DNA of 64,000 nucleotides. Origin: Uranotaenia lowii. Its lineage: Eukaryota > Arthropoda > Insecta > Diptera > Culicidae. A program made the translations under genes and the position numbers. The stretch is from assembly GCF_029784155.1 (NCBI RefSeq), contig NC_073692.1, positions 428,711,324 to 428,775,323 of the forward strand. The letters run 5' to 3'. Shown in pieces: positions 35,991 through 47,937 of this stretch. Within the stretch, counting starts at the first letter, position 1. The number at the start of each line of letters is the position of its first letter. A model generated the notes under the pieces. It saw only the letters and a program-made list of their open reading frames with translations. It did not search any database and was not told where the DNA came from.

Positions 35991-36178
35991 GTTCTTTCCC
36001 CTAAAGATTATCACTACAAACTATTCAGAACTTTTTAAAATATTTTTTTTTTATAAACTTTAAATCACATTTTTCGAATGCTTTTTACATAAACTTTTCA
36101 AATCTTAGATATTCATTTTTGCAATATAATTCAAAACTTTCTGTACTTTTGAGTGTGAATCAATTTTCACTTTTAAAT

Positions 36179-37153
36179 TCAATTCTCGGAATTCATTCGC
36201 GATCGACTTCTGGTTTCTATCGGACTTCGATCCAATGTTTTTAAAATCTTCCGACTTTGTTGCAACTTTTTCGATTTCTCGGGAACTTCGAGAAAACCAT
36301 CCTCCTCTGGTTCGTCTTCCTCCCTAGGCCGTTTCCCTCTCTGGACATCGATCATAAAACTGGTTCTAGTTCGCCTTCGCTCCATGATTTTCAATTGATT
36401 CCTGTGTGCATTGATGATGTTCCTGCCGAAAGATATTCGAAAAACATTTGGTGAGACTCGTTTTACAAATTTAGCATCAATCCATTTCACATATGAGTTT
36501 TTGTCGTAATTTTTATAAAGTATCTCATCTCCCAAACATAATTTAGAAAATGGATCAGGTTTTATATTTTCATCTGCCTCTATGCATACTTCCTCCCTTT
36601 TTTGAGTAGGCGCAAGAAACATTTTGTAGCTATTACTTGGATTCAACAAATCTAAAAGTGTTTTCGGCTTATAGCTTAACAATTTCTCCGATGGAAACAA
36701 ACCCGTGGAAGAACATGTATTTCTATAATTTATTAAAAAATAAGAAATTCGATCATCTATATCTAATGATTTTGTTTGAGGCTCCAATAAAAATCTTTTA
36801 AAAACTTCTTTAATTAATCTGACCATTCTCTCCGCTTGGCCATTGCTACTAGGATTGTACGGAGGACTTTTCATAAATTGTATACCTTGTCGTTTCATGA
36901 AAGAGGCAAATTGGAAAGAGTTAAATGGTGGCCCTCCATCAGTGACTAACACGTCCGGAAAACCAAATCTTGCAAAAATCGATGTGAACTTTTTAATAAC
37001 CTTGCTGGCATCGGTTCCATTTTTCATCAGTTCAATTTCTAACCATTTAGTATGACTGTCAATGACTAATAAAAAAGTCTTAGAATAAAAAAATGAAAAA
37101 ATCAGCATGAATGGGACTAAACGGACGAGTGGTAGGAATCCAAAAGCTGTCAC
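36179..37153 (-). pseudogene. pol: Integrase core and C-terminal part (frameshifted from pol)
   Basis: Continues the preceding polyprotein in another frame; homology starts near 37085 at FLLVIDSHTKWLE. It has the second Asp (VTDGGPPF, near 36940) and the Glu (NGQAERMVR, near 36830) of the DDE core, so the first catalytic Asp lies across the frameshift. The C-terminal part has FKRFLLEPQ, KVFRISFG-type beta-strand sequence and ends with a basic/acidic tail (KRPREEDEPEEDG). The overlap is too messy for programmed frameshifting and a few codons seem lost. Integrase joins element DNA to the genome. Confidence 0.85.
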
Positions 37154-40100
37154 AAATTGGTTTTTTGATAACTGCGGTTTTTTGGCAAGGCTGGCAGATT
37201 TTCACAAATTGCTCAATGCACTTATTGAGATCAAACCAAAACACCGATCTTCTAGCGATTTGCTTCATTTTCACTATGCCAGCGTGGTTTGCATGTAATA
37301 ATTTTAAAACTTCTTCTTGTAATGCAGTGGGAATAAAAACTCTATTGTGATACAAAACACACCCTTCAATCACCTCAAGATCACTTCGCATGGAAAATAT
37401 ATTTTTCCATTCTTTATCTATAGCTTTGGGCCATCCAGTTTTTATATAACTACATAGCTTAACAAGAAAAAAATCTTTCTTTGTTACTTCAGCAATTCGC
37501 AAAAAATCTAAAGGAAGTTCAGAGAAATAATTGATTCCATTGATGTTACCATTGTCTAAGTTTTCTGGAATTTTCTGATCCAACGGAAATCGAGAGCAGA
37601 AATCTGCATTGCCCATCTGAGCTGATGGTCTGTAGAGAACAGTGTAATCATAAATTGAAATTTCCATAGCATAACGTTGCAACCTTGTAACGCAAAGCTG
37701 GTGTTTTCCCTCCTTTCCGAATATGCCTAAAAGAGGCTTATGGTCGGTGTAAATAAGAAATTTTTGACCGAATAAGAATTTGTGAAATTTCTTCACAGTG
37801 CTTACTACTGCCAAAGCCTCCAGATGTAAAATTGGATAATGCTTCTGGGCGGAGTTTAGAGAAAAGGACGTAAAACTTATAGGTTTTTCTTGATTATCAA
37901 TTACATGTGCTATCACTCCCCCAACACCGTAGCTACTAGCATCCGTCGTAACAACTATTGGCTTATGCGGATCGTAAAATTCCAAAAAATTGGCTGATAT
38001 CAATTCCAACTTAGCATTTTCAAATGCTTTTTGACAATTTTCATTCCAAACAAATTTTTCATTCTTTCGCAACAAAATGTATAAACTGTTTAACTTGCTA
38101 GATAAATTGGGCACAAATTTCCCGTAATAATTTATTAATCCCAAAAAAGCCTTGAGCTCAGTTACGTCTTTAGGAACTTTTGCCTCTTTAATTGTCATAA
38201 GTTTTTCAGGACTTGGTAATAAACCTTCCTCTGAAATCAAATGTCCCAAATATGTAAGAGATTTAACAAAAAATTTGCATTTTTTTAAGTTCACTTTGAT
38301 ATTAGCTTTTTGTAATTTATCCAACACTAAATGAAGATTAGTCCTACATTCATCTAGAGTCCGTCCCGCAATCAACACATCATCTAAATAACAGCTGATA
38401 TGTTTTAAACCAATTAATATTTCATCCATTAGTTTTTGAAAAATGCTTGCACTCGATGAAGCACCTTGAGGTAATCTATTATACACATATAGTCCTTTAA
38501 TTGTATTTATAACAACAAATTTTTTTGACCTGTCTGATAATTTCAATTGCGTATATGCTCCAGCTAAATCTAAGCAACAAAACCATTTGCATCCTGCTAT
38601 AGATGCAAAAATGTCTTGTGCCACTGGAAGAGGATACGTGTTTGGAATAATAACTTTGTTGAGAGAAGCTTTGCAATCAATCACCATACGAATTTCCCCA
38701 TTCTTCTTTAAAACGATAACCACCGGCGAAGCCCATTCACTAACCTGTATTGGTGTAATAATATTTTGTCTTTCAAGTGAATCCAAATGCTCCACCACTC
38801 TGTCCCTCAGTTTGTATGGAACATCATACGCCTTGCGAAAAATAGGTTTTTCTTCCTTTAGCACCAACTCAGCCTCATGACCTGTTATTGGATGTGAAAA
38901 ATCTCCGTCAAAAACACTCGGGAATTTCTTACATAAATCTGAATTTAATTTACCCGTTTCAATTGAGTCGCCCTGTGATGATTGATCATTAACTGCATTT
39001 ATAAAAAATTGTTTCCTCCAAAATGGAAAAAAATCGTCGAGCCAGTTCCTTCCAATCAAAGGTACAAAACTGTGTGAGCCATTGAGCACTATCAACGGAA
39101 CTCTCTTTCTGATGTTATTCAAAGTCGCGTTCACCCATATTTTTCCGTAAATGTCCAAACGCTTACCATTCACCACGACCAAACGACTATCACAAACCTC
39201 TGGCTTCAAATTTCTAAAATTACTCATGTAAACCTTGAAACTAATCACTGAGACTGCTGCACCAGAATCAATCTCCATACACAAATTCTTACCATTCACG
39301 AAAACTTCAACAAAGCATGGTTCATTAATTCGATCATGAGTCGAGACCATCATACACGGATAATCGCTGTCTTCTTCATCATCATCAGTGTCCCTAATAC
39401 GTAATCTTTTGAAGTCATAATCCCGAACTACTTCTTCGTCTTCCATTTCATCCACAAAGTTCACTGACCTTTGCCTTCTGAAATCAGGGCAGTTACGCTT
39501 CACGTGTCCCCTGCGCCTACAGTAGTTACAAATAACATTTGCATGAACAATATTTGTGCCATTGCCATTTCGATCATTATAATTTTCTCTGGATAATTTT
39601 TCACGCTGATAGCGATTGTCCCACCGATTTTCAGAAAAATTATTAAAACGATTTCCAACAAATTTGTTTCTATTAAATCCACTGTAACGATTTCTGTTTC
39701 CATCACGCCAATATGGCCGATCTCCCTGGCCATAACTGCTATTAGCAGGTGCCCCCAAACGATATCTTACTGAATTCACAGTTCTGGGCTCCTCTCCCCG
39801 AGTACTGAGTTCCTGCGCTCTCAATCTAGCCAATTCATTCCTGACGACAATTTCTTCAACTTCCTGGAGAGTCATACCATCCCGCATCAACAACTTCTTT
39901 TTCAATTCTTCATCTCTTAACCCAAACACAATTTTATCTTTGATTGCTTCATCTTGATGACCTTCAAACCCACATTCTGATGCCAGCAATTTTAAAGCCA
40001 ACACATAATTCTCTGCGGGCTCGTCCACCCCTTGCACACGATTGTTAAACTTGAATCTATTCATCATGTTGGGCTCGGTTTTATCCAGACGTGTTTTCAA

Positions 40101-40319
40101 CCTGTTAATGATATCGTCATAATTGAGATCAGCAATTGCTTGACCTGGGTAAATCAACTTGATTTCTTCAAAAATAACTGACCCACTCAATGTTATAAAA
40201 AGATTTTTCTTTCAAACATCCGGAATGTTATTAAGTTGATAAAGAATATCCATTCTTTCCATATAATGAGCAAAACTGGCCCCCCTCACATAATGGTCAA
40301 CTGAACCAATAAGAGACAT
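37080..40319 (-). pseudogene. gag-pol: Gag-Pol polyprotein (one internal stop)
   Basis: Starts at an ATG (40319) in frame with the long frame below; codon 36 is TGA (40214-40212), so I class it as broken. Order: gag with VVRNELARLRAQEL, a zinc knuckle CNYCRRRGHVKRNC (CX2CX4HX4C, near 39530), an aspartic protease with EIDSGAAVSVI (near 39260) and PLIGRNW, then RT with LPQGASSSASIFQ and the catalytic CYLDDVL box (near 38390). RNase H follows (TTDASSYGVGGV near 37940, YTDHKPLLGI near 37750), then the HHCC domain of integrase (H-X3-H near 37290, CQPCQK near 37180) and the first catalytic Asp (HADF). It ends at a frameshift in an A-rich tract. A single gag-pol frame is typical of several insect Ty3/gypsy lineages. 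Confidence 0.9.
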
Positions 40320-40741
40320 TTCCAATGAAAAATTAGTACACTGAAAAAATTTTTTTAGTTACTAAAATTGATACGACTTACGTGACCTTCTAATACAACC
40401 TCAATTTCAGCAGCACAACGGTGACCACGTGGATCTTCCTGCGAGCAAATTGCAGATATCGGCTAAAACGATGACTTCACCGAATACAATTAGTCCTAGA
40501 ATTCACCCAGATGGGCTATTCACCTTTCCAGCACGTTTTTTTAAAGCTTTATACTTCTTTGTAGCTAGATGTCCTTTTGTCTTGTACACGTCTACATGCA
40601 TGCAAAAAATTATATCGTGTTTCTTCAATTTGCACGTTTTGCACCCCAAACTTGCACTCAAACGCTTTTAATCACATTTAATCACCCACGGCTTTTCATG
40701 CACGCTTCCGCCGATCCAAAAAAAACTTGTCCTCGTCGTCA

Positions 40742-40946
40742 CTTTTAAGTTTTGATTTATGGTGGACCAAAGTTTTCGGATGTGTGTAGAAAATACGTCA
40801 GCTCTGGTTTGCAGTCGGAAATGGAAAGAACGCATCTCTCTCAGTTTATTGGCATGAATAGAAGCTGCTATAAAACTAATTAGCATTTCGCTCACTTCTC
40901 TCAGTATGGTATAAATCGGAGTTGGACCATTTTACCGAACATAACA
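40742..40946 (-). repeat. 5' LTR of Ty3/gypsy element
   Basis: Partner of 35786-35990. It would hold the element promoter reading leftwards. The primer-binding-type motif starts at 40741 with no spacer. Confidence 0.9.
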
Positions 40947-41071
40947 GATACGACAAATTATAAAAATATGATTTTGATTACAAATGTCAAGTGAAGCCTT
41001 ACATTTGCACGGGTCTGTTTTCTGCAAGGAAGTGTCCGACCAGTGCATTGTTTCTGTACGTACAGCAGCTA

Positions 41072-42318
41072 AAGTCTGTTTCACATAGAATCTGGTCGGA
41101 TAAAATAGATCATAGAACGTACAACAAAAGTAAAAATGTCATAAAAATCATTCGTCAGCTTTTTGGATGAATTTTCGAACTTTTTTTGTGATACCTCTCA
41201 TCATTTTCTGCACAGTACTGCTATTAACCTCATTCGCCATCTTGTTCCTCCACTTTTCCATTTGAGCGGGTTTTTTTCATGGTTCTGCCACATTTCTTAG
41301 GGCAAACTAACTATTGCCTAATATTTATCGATGGGACGAAAATCCGGACAGTTTGGTGGATTGATATTTTATAATCAATCTTGTTCTCCTTTTACCAACT
41401 TAACGACATCCCGGCTGTAGTGGCAGCTTGCCAGGTCCGGCCAGAACTTCACCGGACCTTTGTGGGACTGAATGAATGGCAAAACCCTCTTCTGGAGACA
41501 TTCTTCTTTGTAAAAGTAAACATTTCCATTCATTGTGTCCCCAGTGATGAAAATCTTAGTCTTCTTCCCACAACTACAGATCCCTTGCCAAATCATCAAC
41601 TTACGAGCAAATTTATCTGCGAAAACAAACTTGAATCTACCCGCAACATTCCCTTTACGCTTCGCAAGGTAAAATTTGTTACCGGGTATTTGTCCAAAAT
41701 CCATTTTGACGTAAGTTTCGTCGTCCATCAAAATGCATCCGTTGTACTTGGTCAACACTTTCTTGTACAACTTCCTTGCCCTGGTTTTGGCAACCAGGTT
41801 TTGTTTCAGCGTCCTGTTGGGGTGTTTGATTGTATGATACGACCGCAAGCCTTCTCGCAAACAAATTCGTCGAGCTGTACTGTGGTTCGTCTTGAACTTT
41901 TACGCCGAATCACGCAAGGAGATTCCAGGATTCTTGTGAACTGATCGAATTACCTTTGCTCGCAGCTTCCGGTCATATGTTCCACTTTTACGCCTGGTTT
42001 GTTTTGCTCGATCCACCGTAAGGGTCTCCCGGTAACGTTGCAGCACCGAATTTACAGTCGGTTTTGGATATTTCAGGAATTTCGCGATTTTTACCCCTGA
42101 CCACGTCGGTTTCTCTACGTGAGTGTGCAGAATTTTCTCTCGCCTTTCGCGTTCCATCGTCGATAACTTTTGATTGACTGCTTCAATCTTGATGAAATTT
42201 TCACCACTAAGTAAACAAACCATCCAGATCAAAACTCTGTCAATAGATTCGCGATGTGACAACTAGGGATGCTGCAGTAAATGAAAAGATGCGACCAGAT
42301 TATATGTGAAACAGACTT
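41072..42318 (-). mobile_element. ITmD37E-type DNA transposon, degenerate
   Basis: Terminal inverted repeats AAGTCTGTTTCACATAGAAT (left, 41072) and AAGTCTGTTTCACATATAAT (right, reverse complement of the sequence ending 42318) continue to CTGGTCG. Both sides are flanked by TA (41070-41071 and 42319-42320). The 1247-bp length and transposase (below) fit the IS630-Tc1-mariner ITmD37E group known from mosquitoes. Confidence 0.9.
41190..42262 (-). pseudogene. ITmD37E transposase, frameshifted
   Basis: N-terminal part (42262-41900) with the DNA-binding motif ERREKILHTHVEKPTW and DRAKQTRRKSGTYDRKLR. After a frameshift near 41870 the catalytic part follows (41860-41375) with first Asp MDDETYVKMDF and second Asp PVKFWPDLASCHYSRDV. 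Beyond a stop near 41375 the downstream sequence still reads INPPNCPDFRPIDKY, where the catalytic Glu is apparently Asp and the next Trp codon is a stop. A C-terminal helix (KMMRGITKKVRKF) ends near 41160. It would have cut and pasted the element by TA-target transposition; it cannot now. Confidence 0.88.
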
Positions 42319-42428
42319 TATCACTATGGCCAGGCCAACAATGTGGTAAACAGCCTGAAGCGTTTGTATAATGTTCGATTACTTCATATCAAACTCATAC
42401 AATGTCTGAAATCGTGAATAACGTTGGA

Positions 42429-42532
42429 TCCCAAGCAACATTTTAGGTTTTATAAGCGGCTACAAGACCAACTTTAGGTTCCATAAGAGGCCTGGAGAGT
42501 CTTATAAAATAATCAGTGTTTCTTGGGGATCT
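42429..42532. mobile_element. Small foldback MITE
   Basis: GATCCCAAGCAACATTTTAG at the left pairs with TGTTTCTTGGGGATC at the right, with further pairing inside (TTTTATAAGCGG/CTTATAAAATAA). About 104 bp, no coding capacity. Target duplication not certain. Confidence 0.5.
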
Positions 42533-43213
42533 CACCAAATAGGATATTATAGTCAGGAAATATTCTTCACTGATTTGTGACCGTCGCTTCGGAATCCGGA
42601 ATCGAATCCTACTGCATCTGAAGTTTCTGAAGTTGATTTGTTTCTTCCCACGTCATGTTGTTTTTGTTTTGCTCCAGCACACTTCGCAATTTGACACACT
42701 TTAGCGGTTATTTTCCACTTGATTTGATATTAGTTCTTCCTTTATTATACATACCTTTTGCTTCCTTAGTTGGAACGAATTTTTCACCGAGCGAAAATTG
42801 TTGACGTCCGCGCGTGTCAACGCCTACTCCAACTCCCTTGGCTTCATAATCTATTCACTGAATAAATATGTAAAAATGTCTGTTTTACACAAACCTCACA
42901 CAAATGCTTGGTGACCAAAAAAGGATTTTTAAACCATGGCCTTAGCCTTAGGAATGGGGGAGGGGGAGCGTGATTTGAGGGTTAACCCCCTCCCCCCGCC
43001 CCGTGAAGGTCCAGGAAAACAAGCAAATATTTTACTCTACACTCAAAATTTAAAATTCCTTATCAAATTTTGTTGCTGGAGTAAGGTTATTCAAGAGTAC
43101 CTATCTTGACTCAGAACTGAGGCCAACATCTCGAAAACTTATCCCAGGTTAAGAGCTTTGCCAAAGTTTTTCAAAATTTTCTCAATTATTGATTGAAATT
43201 CAGTTTATTTTAA

Positions 43214-44234
43214 GGGGGGGGGGGGGGGGGGGTTGAGAGGGTCTAACGCTTTCAAAAAATCGATTTGTTTTTATTTTCTTATTGTAAAACATTTCAAGAA
43301 TGTTATGTCAAATTATCAAGTCAATTGAAGCAAAACTGTAGAAATTATAGGCCTTTGTCTCCTCCTATCTAATACTGCAAGAAAGCAAGAGCAGAAACTT
43401 CAAACGCGTTTTTCTCGAAAGCACATTTTTAAAGACCGTGGACATCGTCATTTGAAAACTACTTATTCGATTCTTTTCGAATTTGGAACATATTTGCTAC
43501 ATATAAAATACCAGACCCCAACGTTTTTCTTTTTTTTTACTTTAGGGAGATTTTGAAGATAAAAAATGGCGGATTTTTTCGTGAAAAATCGTAGTTTTTA
43601 TTTCAAACAGCCACAAAAATTTCATAAATTTATTTTTAAGGAAAAAAAAACGTTGGGGTGCAGAAAAACATCTATTAAAAATATTTTGCTCTGATTTTTT
43701 GACTTCAGATGATTCTGTGCTGAGATACAGTGTCCACCGCAAATCCTGTTTTCTAAAAGGCATACTCGAAAGTGCTCCGTCACCGGTTCATTTTTCAATA
43801 TTTTCCTACGAAAAAAATACTAAATGTTCTTTTAACAATCTTATATATAAAAATGGAGGCAATTTCTTTGTAACAACATCACGTATGAATGGTCGGTCGG
43901 AATGAAGTGAAATTTGGTATCCGAGGGTTTTTTGGGTCAAAGATGGTTTGTTTATAGTTTCAACAAACTCACTTTTTATGGAAGGTGGTCCCTATAAAAA
44001 TTCAACTTTATTTGTTACGATTTCCATAAGAATCTATTCGCGAGCACGATGCAGTTAAGGACGTGTAGATGAAATTAAACATTTATTACGATTTATACTT
44101 TAGAAGGTAAAACGAAGTTTACCGGGTCAGCTAGTGCTTTATATAATGCAAAAAAATTTAATACATTTGTTTGAACGATAGCTTTAGAAAAAAATCGTGA
44201 AAATGGTGTTTTTTTTACCCGTTATACCCTACCC
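43214..44234. mobile_element. TTAA-flanked MITE carrying a nested Helitron
   Basis: Flanked by TTAA at 43210-43213 and 44235-44238. Starts with a G run, GAGGGTCTAACGC, and ends CCGTTATACCCTACCC, an imperfect inverted pair. The right 630 bp aligns with 1-364 apart from the inserted Helitron. Without the insert the element is about 725 bp and non-coding. Confidence 0.7.
43839..44134 (+). mobile_element. Short non-autonomous Helitron with resolved empty site
   Basis: Starts TCTTATATATAAAAATGG after host A (43838) and ends ACCGGGTCAGCTAG before host T (44135). A hairpin GTAAA-ACGAAG-TTTAC sits just before the 3' end. The copy at 1-364 has AACAA directly followed by TGCTTTG, the uninterrupted site, so the 296-bp insert went between A and T with no target duplication, as Helitrons do. 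Ends match those of 4380-6479. Confidence 0.92.
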
Positions 44235-44689
44235 TTAAATGGGATTAAACTAAGGTTGCCAGAATTTATTCCGCACATAGTCGGGTGATTTCAAAATTGT
44301 CGATGAAAAATCCGGGCAAAGTTGGTTAAAACACAGGAATTACTCAACAAAAAATCAGGGAAAAAAACTTGAAATTTTTTACATCAAAACTCTTTAGCAG
44401 GTTTTTAATTCAAAAGCTTTCAGTTCATGATTTGTTCTATCGAACTTGCTCAAAAAATTTCGTTTTGGACACATAGATAAAAAGAATGGATAACATGATT
44501 TGTTTTTTTGTTGATTTGACAAATAAAGTGAAAATGTCCGAGCAAAAACTAAGCTTTTTTCAGTGAAATCCGAGCAACCGGGCCAGACAGGACTTTTTCT
44601 AAATTTTGTATAAAATGTAGGGCAAACTCGGATAAAACCTGGAAAGCTTATACTAAACTTATTGCGGAAATTATGATTCCATTTAATAA

Positions 44690-45310
44690 AACTCAAAGTT
44701 GTATTTCTGTTTTCAAATTAGGAATTCTGTATTCAGGTTAAAAATTTTAATATTTAGTTCATATAATCATTCGAAATTAGAAATGACAAGATGTTTTGGA
44801 AGCTTGGTACAAATTTGGTTTTGCATTCAGTTCAAAATAAGATTCATGATTTTCGAAGCTCATATGTTAATATTTTTCAAAATATAAAAAAAGAAACCAT
44901 CCTGAGTTTTTGTTTCATGTGCAGATTCGAAATTCTTAAATTTGACTTTCATGCAGAATTCAAAAAATAAAAAGCTTCAAAATGATGATCCAGAGTTCAA
45001 AACTCAGAATCAGATTCATCATTTGAAACTCATATTCTTATTCCGCTTTGCAATTCGGATTAAAAATGAATAATTGACCTAAAGATTGAAATCCATAACA
45101 TCAGAATTTAAATTAAAGATTCATGAATGAAACAAAATTTTCTTCTTGGCTCGTATTCAAAAAATTCTGATCTGGAATAACGATTCAGTGATTTTTTTTT
45201 ATTTCAGAAGTCGTTTTTAAATCCGGAAACAGATTCAAAATTTAAATTTTGAATTTCGGATCAAAATTCAGATCCAGAATTATTATTTTAAATTCAAATT
45301 CAGCTTATAA
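44690..45310. repeat. Degenerate ATTCAGATTCAAAATTC-type repeat
   Basis: Imperfect iteration of words such as GATTCAAAAT, CAGATTCA and ATTTTGAATTC in both orientations. Low-complexity, no gene. Confidence 0.55.
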
Positions 45311-46616
45311 AAAGGTTGAACAATCAAAATTAAAAAATTCTAGATGACTGTTTCGTTCGGGAGTTCAAATCGCACGAAATCGAAGACTTATTATTTTGGA
45401 TGTAATTTCAATAAAAAAAATTCAAAAATTTAATCAAAGTCAGTTTATATATCCAATTCAGCTTAAAAACACAAATATAAAGTAGTATTGGATTTTATTC
45501 TGCAAGTCTCAAGTGAGCTTTCATTAAGTCGTATGAAACCTTAAGAATTCACAAAGAACTTGTGCAACAGTTATCAAAACAACTTTAAAATTAGTATTTC
45601 ACATTTAGAATATGTTGTCCAGACTACAAATATTCTAAATGGAAAAAAGTTGCGACTAGTCCATGTCCATACGACGTAATGAAAGCTCACGCAAGAAGTG
45701 TTGTTAAAAAAACCCTGATTTGTATGTCTAAGTAAAACCGTCCATAGGATTTCAATATGGCATTGTTTTTTTTTGTAATATATTTGCTAATTTAGAAACA
45801 TGTTATCTTCACTTAAAATATCTACAGGAAATTCCATATGTTCTTGGTGCTAAACATTACTAATAAAGTAGTTTCTTCAGGAGCCTGATTTCAAACTTAA
45901 ATTTTAAATTTGAATCAAGTTTGTATCTCTTATTTTTACTTTTGAAAATTTGATTTGTTTACATTGATGGTTAAAAACTTGGAATTTGCTCAAGAGTTTG
46001 ATACATATAGCTTGTTTGATTTGAGTATAGATTTATTTTTTCTAAGAAATTGGAGGCTTTCTTAAAAACACTACTACTTACCTTAAAATTTCGGAGTTCA
46101 GAGTTCATCTGCTGGAACCCAACAGTACTTCGGTACCAAAACGGTTCTGGATCGGATCGGAAGGCGAAGTACCAGTGATTTGTCCACCTTCACCAACTTC
46201 ACACACGATTACGACTTACGTGTATTGCACTCCACTTGAAGAATCGACCGATATAAAAGAATTTACCTACCACACTGTCAAAATGATTGAAACTTGTTCT
46301 ATAAACATGAAGGAAAAATAAATTTGGAAAAATCACGAAGCAAAACACGACCGTGGAAAAATATGCGACCGCACTCGAGCAAGGCCAACTTTGTTCCTCC
46401 ATTTCTTATCCATTTTCTCAACTTGGTCATAAAAACAAACTTTGACCTGTTCCTATTGGAAATGCCTAAACTGAGACAGATTGGCTCAGTCACGATCATT
46501 TTGATCAGAACTGGTTACGAGTTTATTTACACATTTCTGTCAAGATAGGTCACATTCGATTAAAATTAAAATTCAAATTTTTATCACTAATGGTCAACTT
46601 TTCTCTCTCTTTTCAG
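45311..46616. other. No gene supported upstream of the first PKC exon seen
   Basis: AT-rich. A 50-codon open stretch at 46087-46239 (+) has balanced composition (for example LDRIGRRSTSDLSTFTN) but no ATG, no recognised domain and no clear splice sites. The exon that must precede 46617, ending in phase 2 with the TG of a Trp codon, was not found here. Confidence 0.4.
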
Positions 46617-46648
46617 GGGTTTTGGCAAACAAGGCTTTCAATGTCAAG
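46617..46648 (+). CDS. Protein kinase C, C1A microexon
   Basis: A 32-nt exon between TTTCAG and GTGAGT. Its first base completes a codon; then come GFGKQGFQCQ and one base of the next codon. That is the almost invariant loop of the C1A domain of conventional PKC, where the preceding residue is Trp (codon TG/G). C1 domains bind diacylglycerol and phorbol esters and recruit the kinase to membranes. The last Cys is a zinc ligand. It joins the next exon over a 108-bp intron. The upstream exon with the first two C1A cysteines is not in view. The match to the family is exact in phase and sequence despite the small size. Confidence 0.88.
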
Positions 46649-46756
46649 GTGAGTGTAAAGAGTAAAAAAACAAGACTAGAAACTAGAACTCAAAAACACA
46701 TAGAAAATTTCAACACTGATCTTACGCCCTTCCGTAAACTGTGTTCCCACTTTCAG

Positions 46757-46839
46757 TTTGCTCCTTCGTCGTCCACAAGCGATGCCACGAGTACGTCACC
46801 TTCAAGTGTCCGGGTGCGGATAAGGGAGCCGATTCAGAC
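46757..46839 (+). CDS. Protein kinase C, end of C1A and linker
   Basis: An 83-nt exon between TTTCAG and GTAAGT. Joined to the microexon it reads [20 protein letters not shown], which supplies the remaining C1A zinc ligands with spacing CX2CX4HX2CX7C, then [10 protein letters not shown], the linker between C1A and C1B in conventional PKCs (Drosophila Pkc53E is similar). It ends in phase 0, directly before either alternative C1B exon. The following intron is 1.1 kb to exon 3a or 13.2 kb to exon 3b. Family assignment is firm; whether it is the Pkc53E orthologue cannot be settled without the kinase domain. Confidence 0.95.
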
Positions 46840-47937
46840 GTAAGTACTTCAAGACTCCGATTCGTTGGTCTCTGTTTTTATCCGTTTATACAAATCACTA
46901 GAAACAAAAACCATATCCGTCCATGTTGATGTTCAACTTGGAAACGAAACAGTCAACTGTTGAAAAATAATTTGGTTAGAATAGAATCGAAAAATGTTCT
47001 GAGGGAATTCAACGGAACAAGACGGATTTCATAACCTCAAACGCACAAGGGATAGAAAAAGAGAAGATTAGCTGCTTTCGTAATACAGTTGTATTTGTCA
47101 TTTTGTTTTGGAAAATCGTTACTGAAGGTTGAATTTTGATATTATTCTCGCAGCTTCGAGTTCTAGCGTTAGTTGCTGAATAAGTATTACGGAATGATTC
47201 GATGATACATACCTACATTATGCATGCTTGACTTTGATATTGTTTAGTAGTGAAAAAAAAAAAACAGAAATCATGTGAAAGTTATGCTCGATTTGCAATA
47301 TTTTTAATCGGTTTATGATGCTGCCGGATGCAAAAAGATGAAAAAACGAAATCGCTGCAGCTATTGCAAAAAAAAAAAAAAATAAATTTTTGTTTAGATT
47401 ATTGTAATTTTTTTATCGTTTCGAACGGCTTTGAATGGTGTGATCGTATAAGTTTGAACAGTTGTTATTTCTATTGAGAAAAAATGGAAAGTTTGCTGCA
47501 AGTCGTTTTTGATATCCTAGAATAGAATAGTGATTTTCGATACAACAACAACAAGCAACAGTATCAGTCAAAAGTCTATCTCAGTTTGAAATTCGAAAGA
47601 AACAGCTACGACATGTTATGCGCAGTCACCCTAGAATAGAAGAAGCATCTCTAACATCATTGCGAATCGCGAAAGAGAATCGCTGTCACAACACTCAACA
47701 AGATTCACCGTTTGATTTGGTTTAATTTTAAAAAAAATAGCGAGAATTTTACGTTCGGCTAAATTTTTCTTATGAGACATAATATAACCTTTCTTTTTCT
47801 ATTCTATTCTGGTTTGGACTAATTAATATTTTATAAACACATATATTTTTGGTCACCATAATCGGTGATAATTGGTGTAGAATAGAGATTAATTTTCTGT
47901 TTTTCGTTACTTACATAAACAACAATGTCATTCCAAG

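Larger units (their letters stand above)
35786..40946 (-). mobile_element. Nearly intact, recently inserted Ty3/gypsy retrotransposon
   Basis: Two 205-bp LTRs (35786-35990 and 40742-40946) differ by one base in my reading and are flanked by GATA on both sides (35782-35785 and 40947-40950). On the minus strand the 5' LTR begins TGTTATG, and a leader/primer-binding-type TGACGACGAGGAC follows directly (40741-40729). Gag, protease, RT, RNase H and integrase follow in order, with no env. Total 5161 bp. Three visible lesions (one in-frame TGA in gag, one frameshift with probable loss in integrase, one LTR base) suggest recent insertion. Confidence 0.92.

Noticed and set aside
41381..41944. 187-codon + strand frame
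   Set aside because: Shadow of the ITmD37E transposase on the minus strand.
46087..46239. 50-codon open stretch upstream of PKC exons
   Set aside because: No ATG, no acceptor or donor of quality, and no match to PKC N-terminal sequence.
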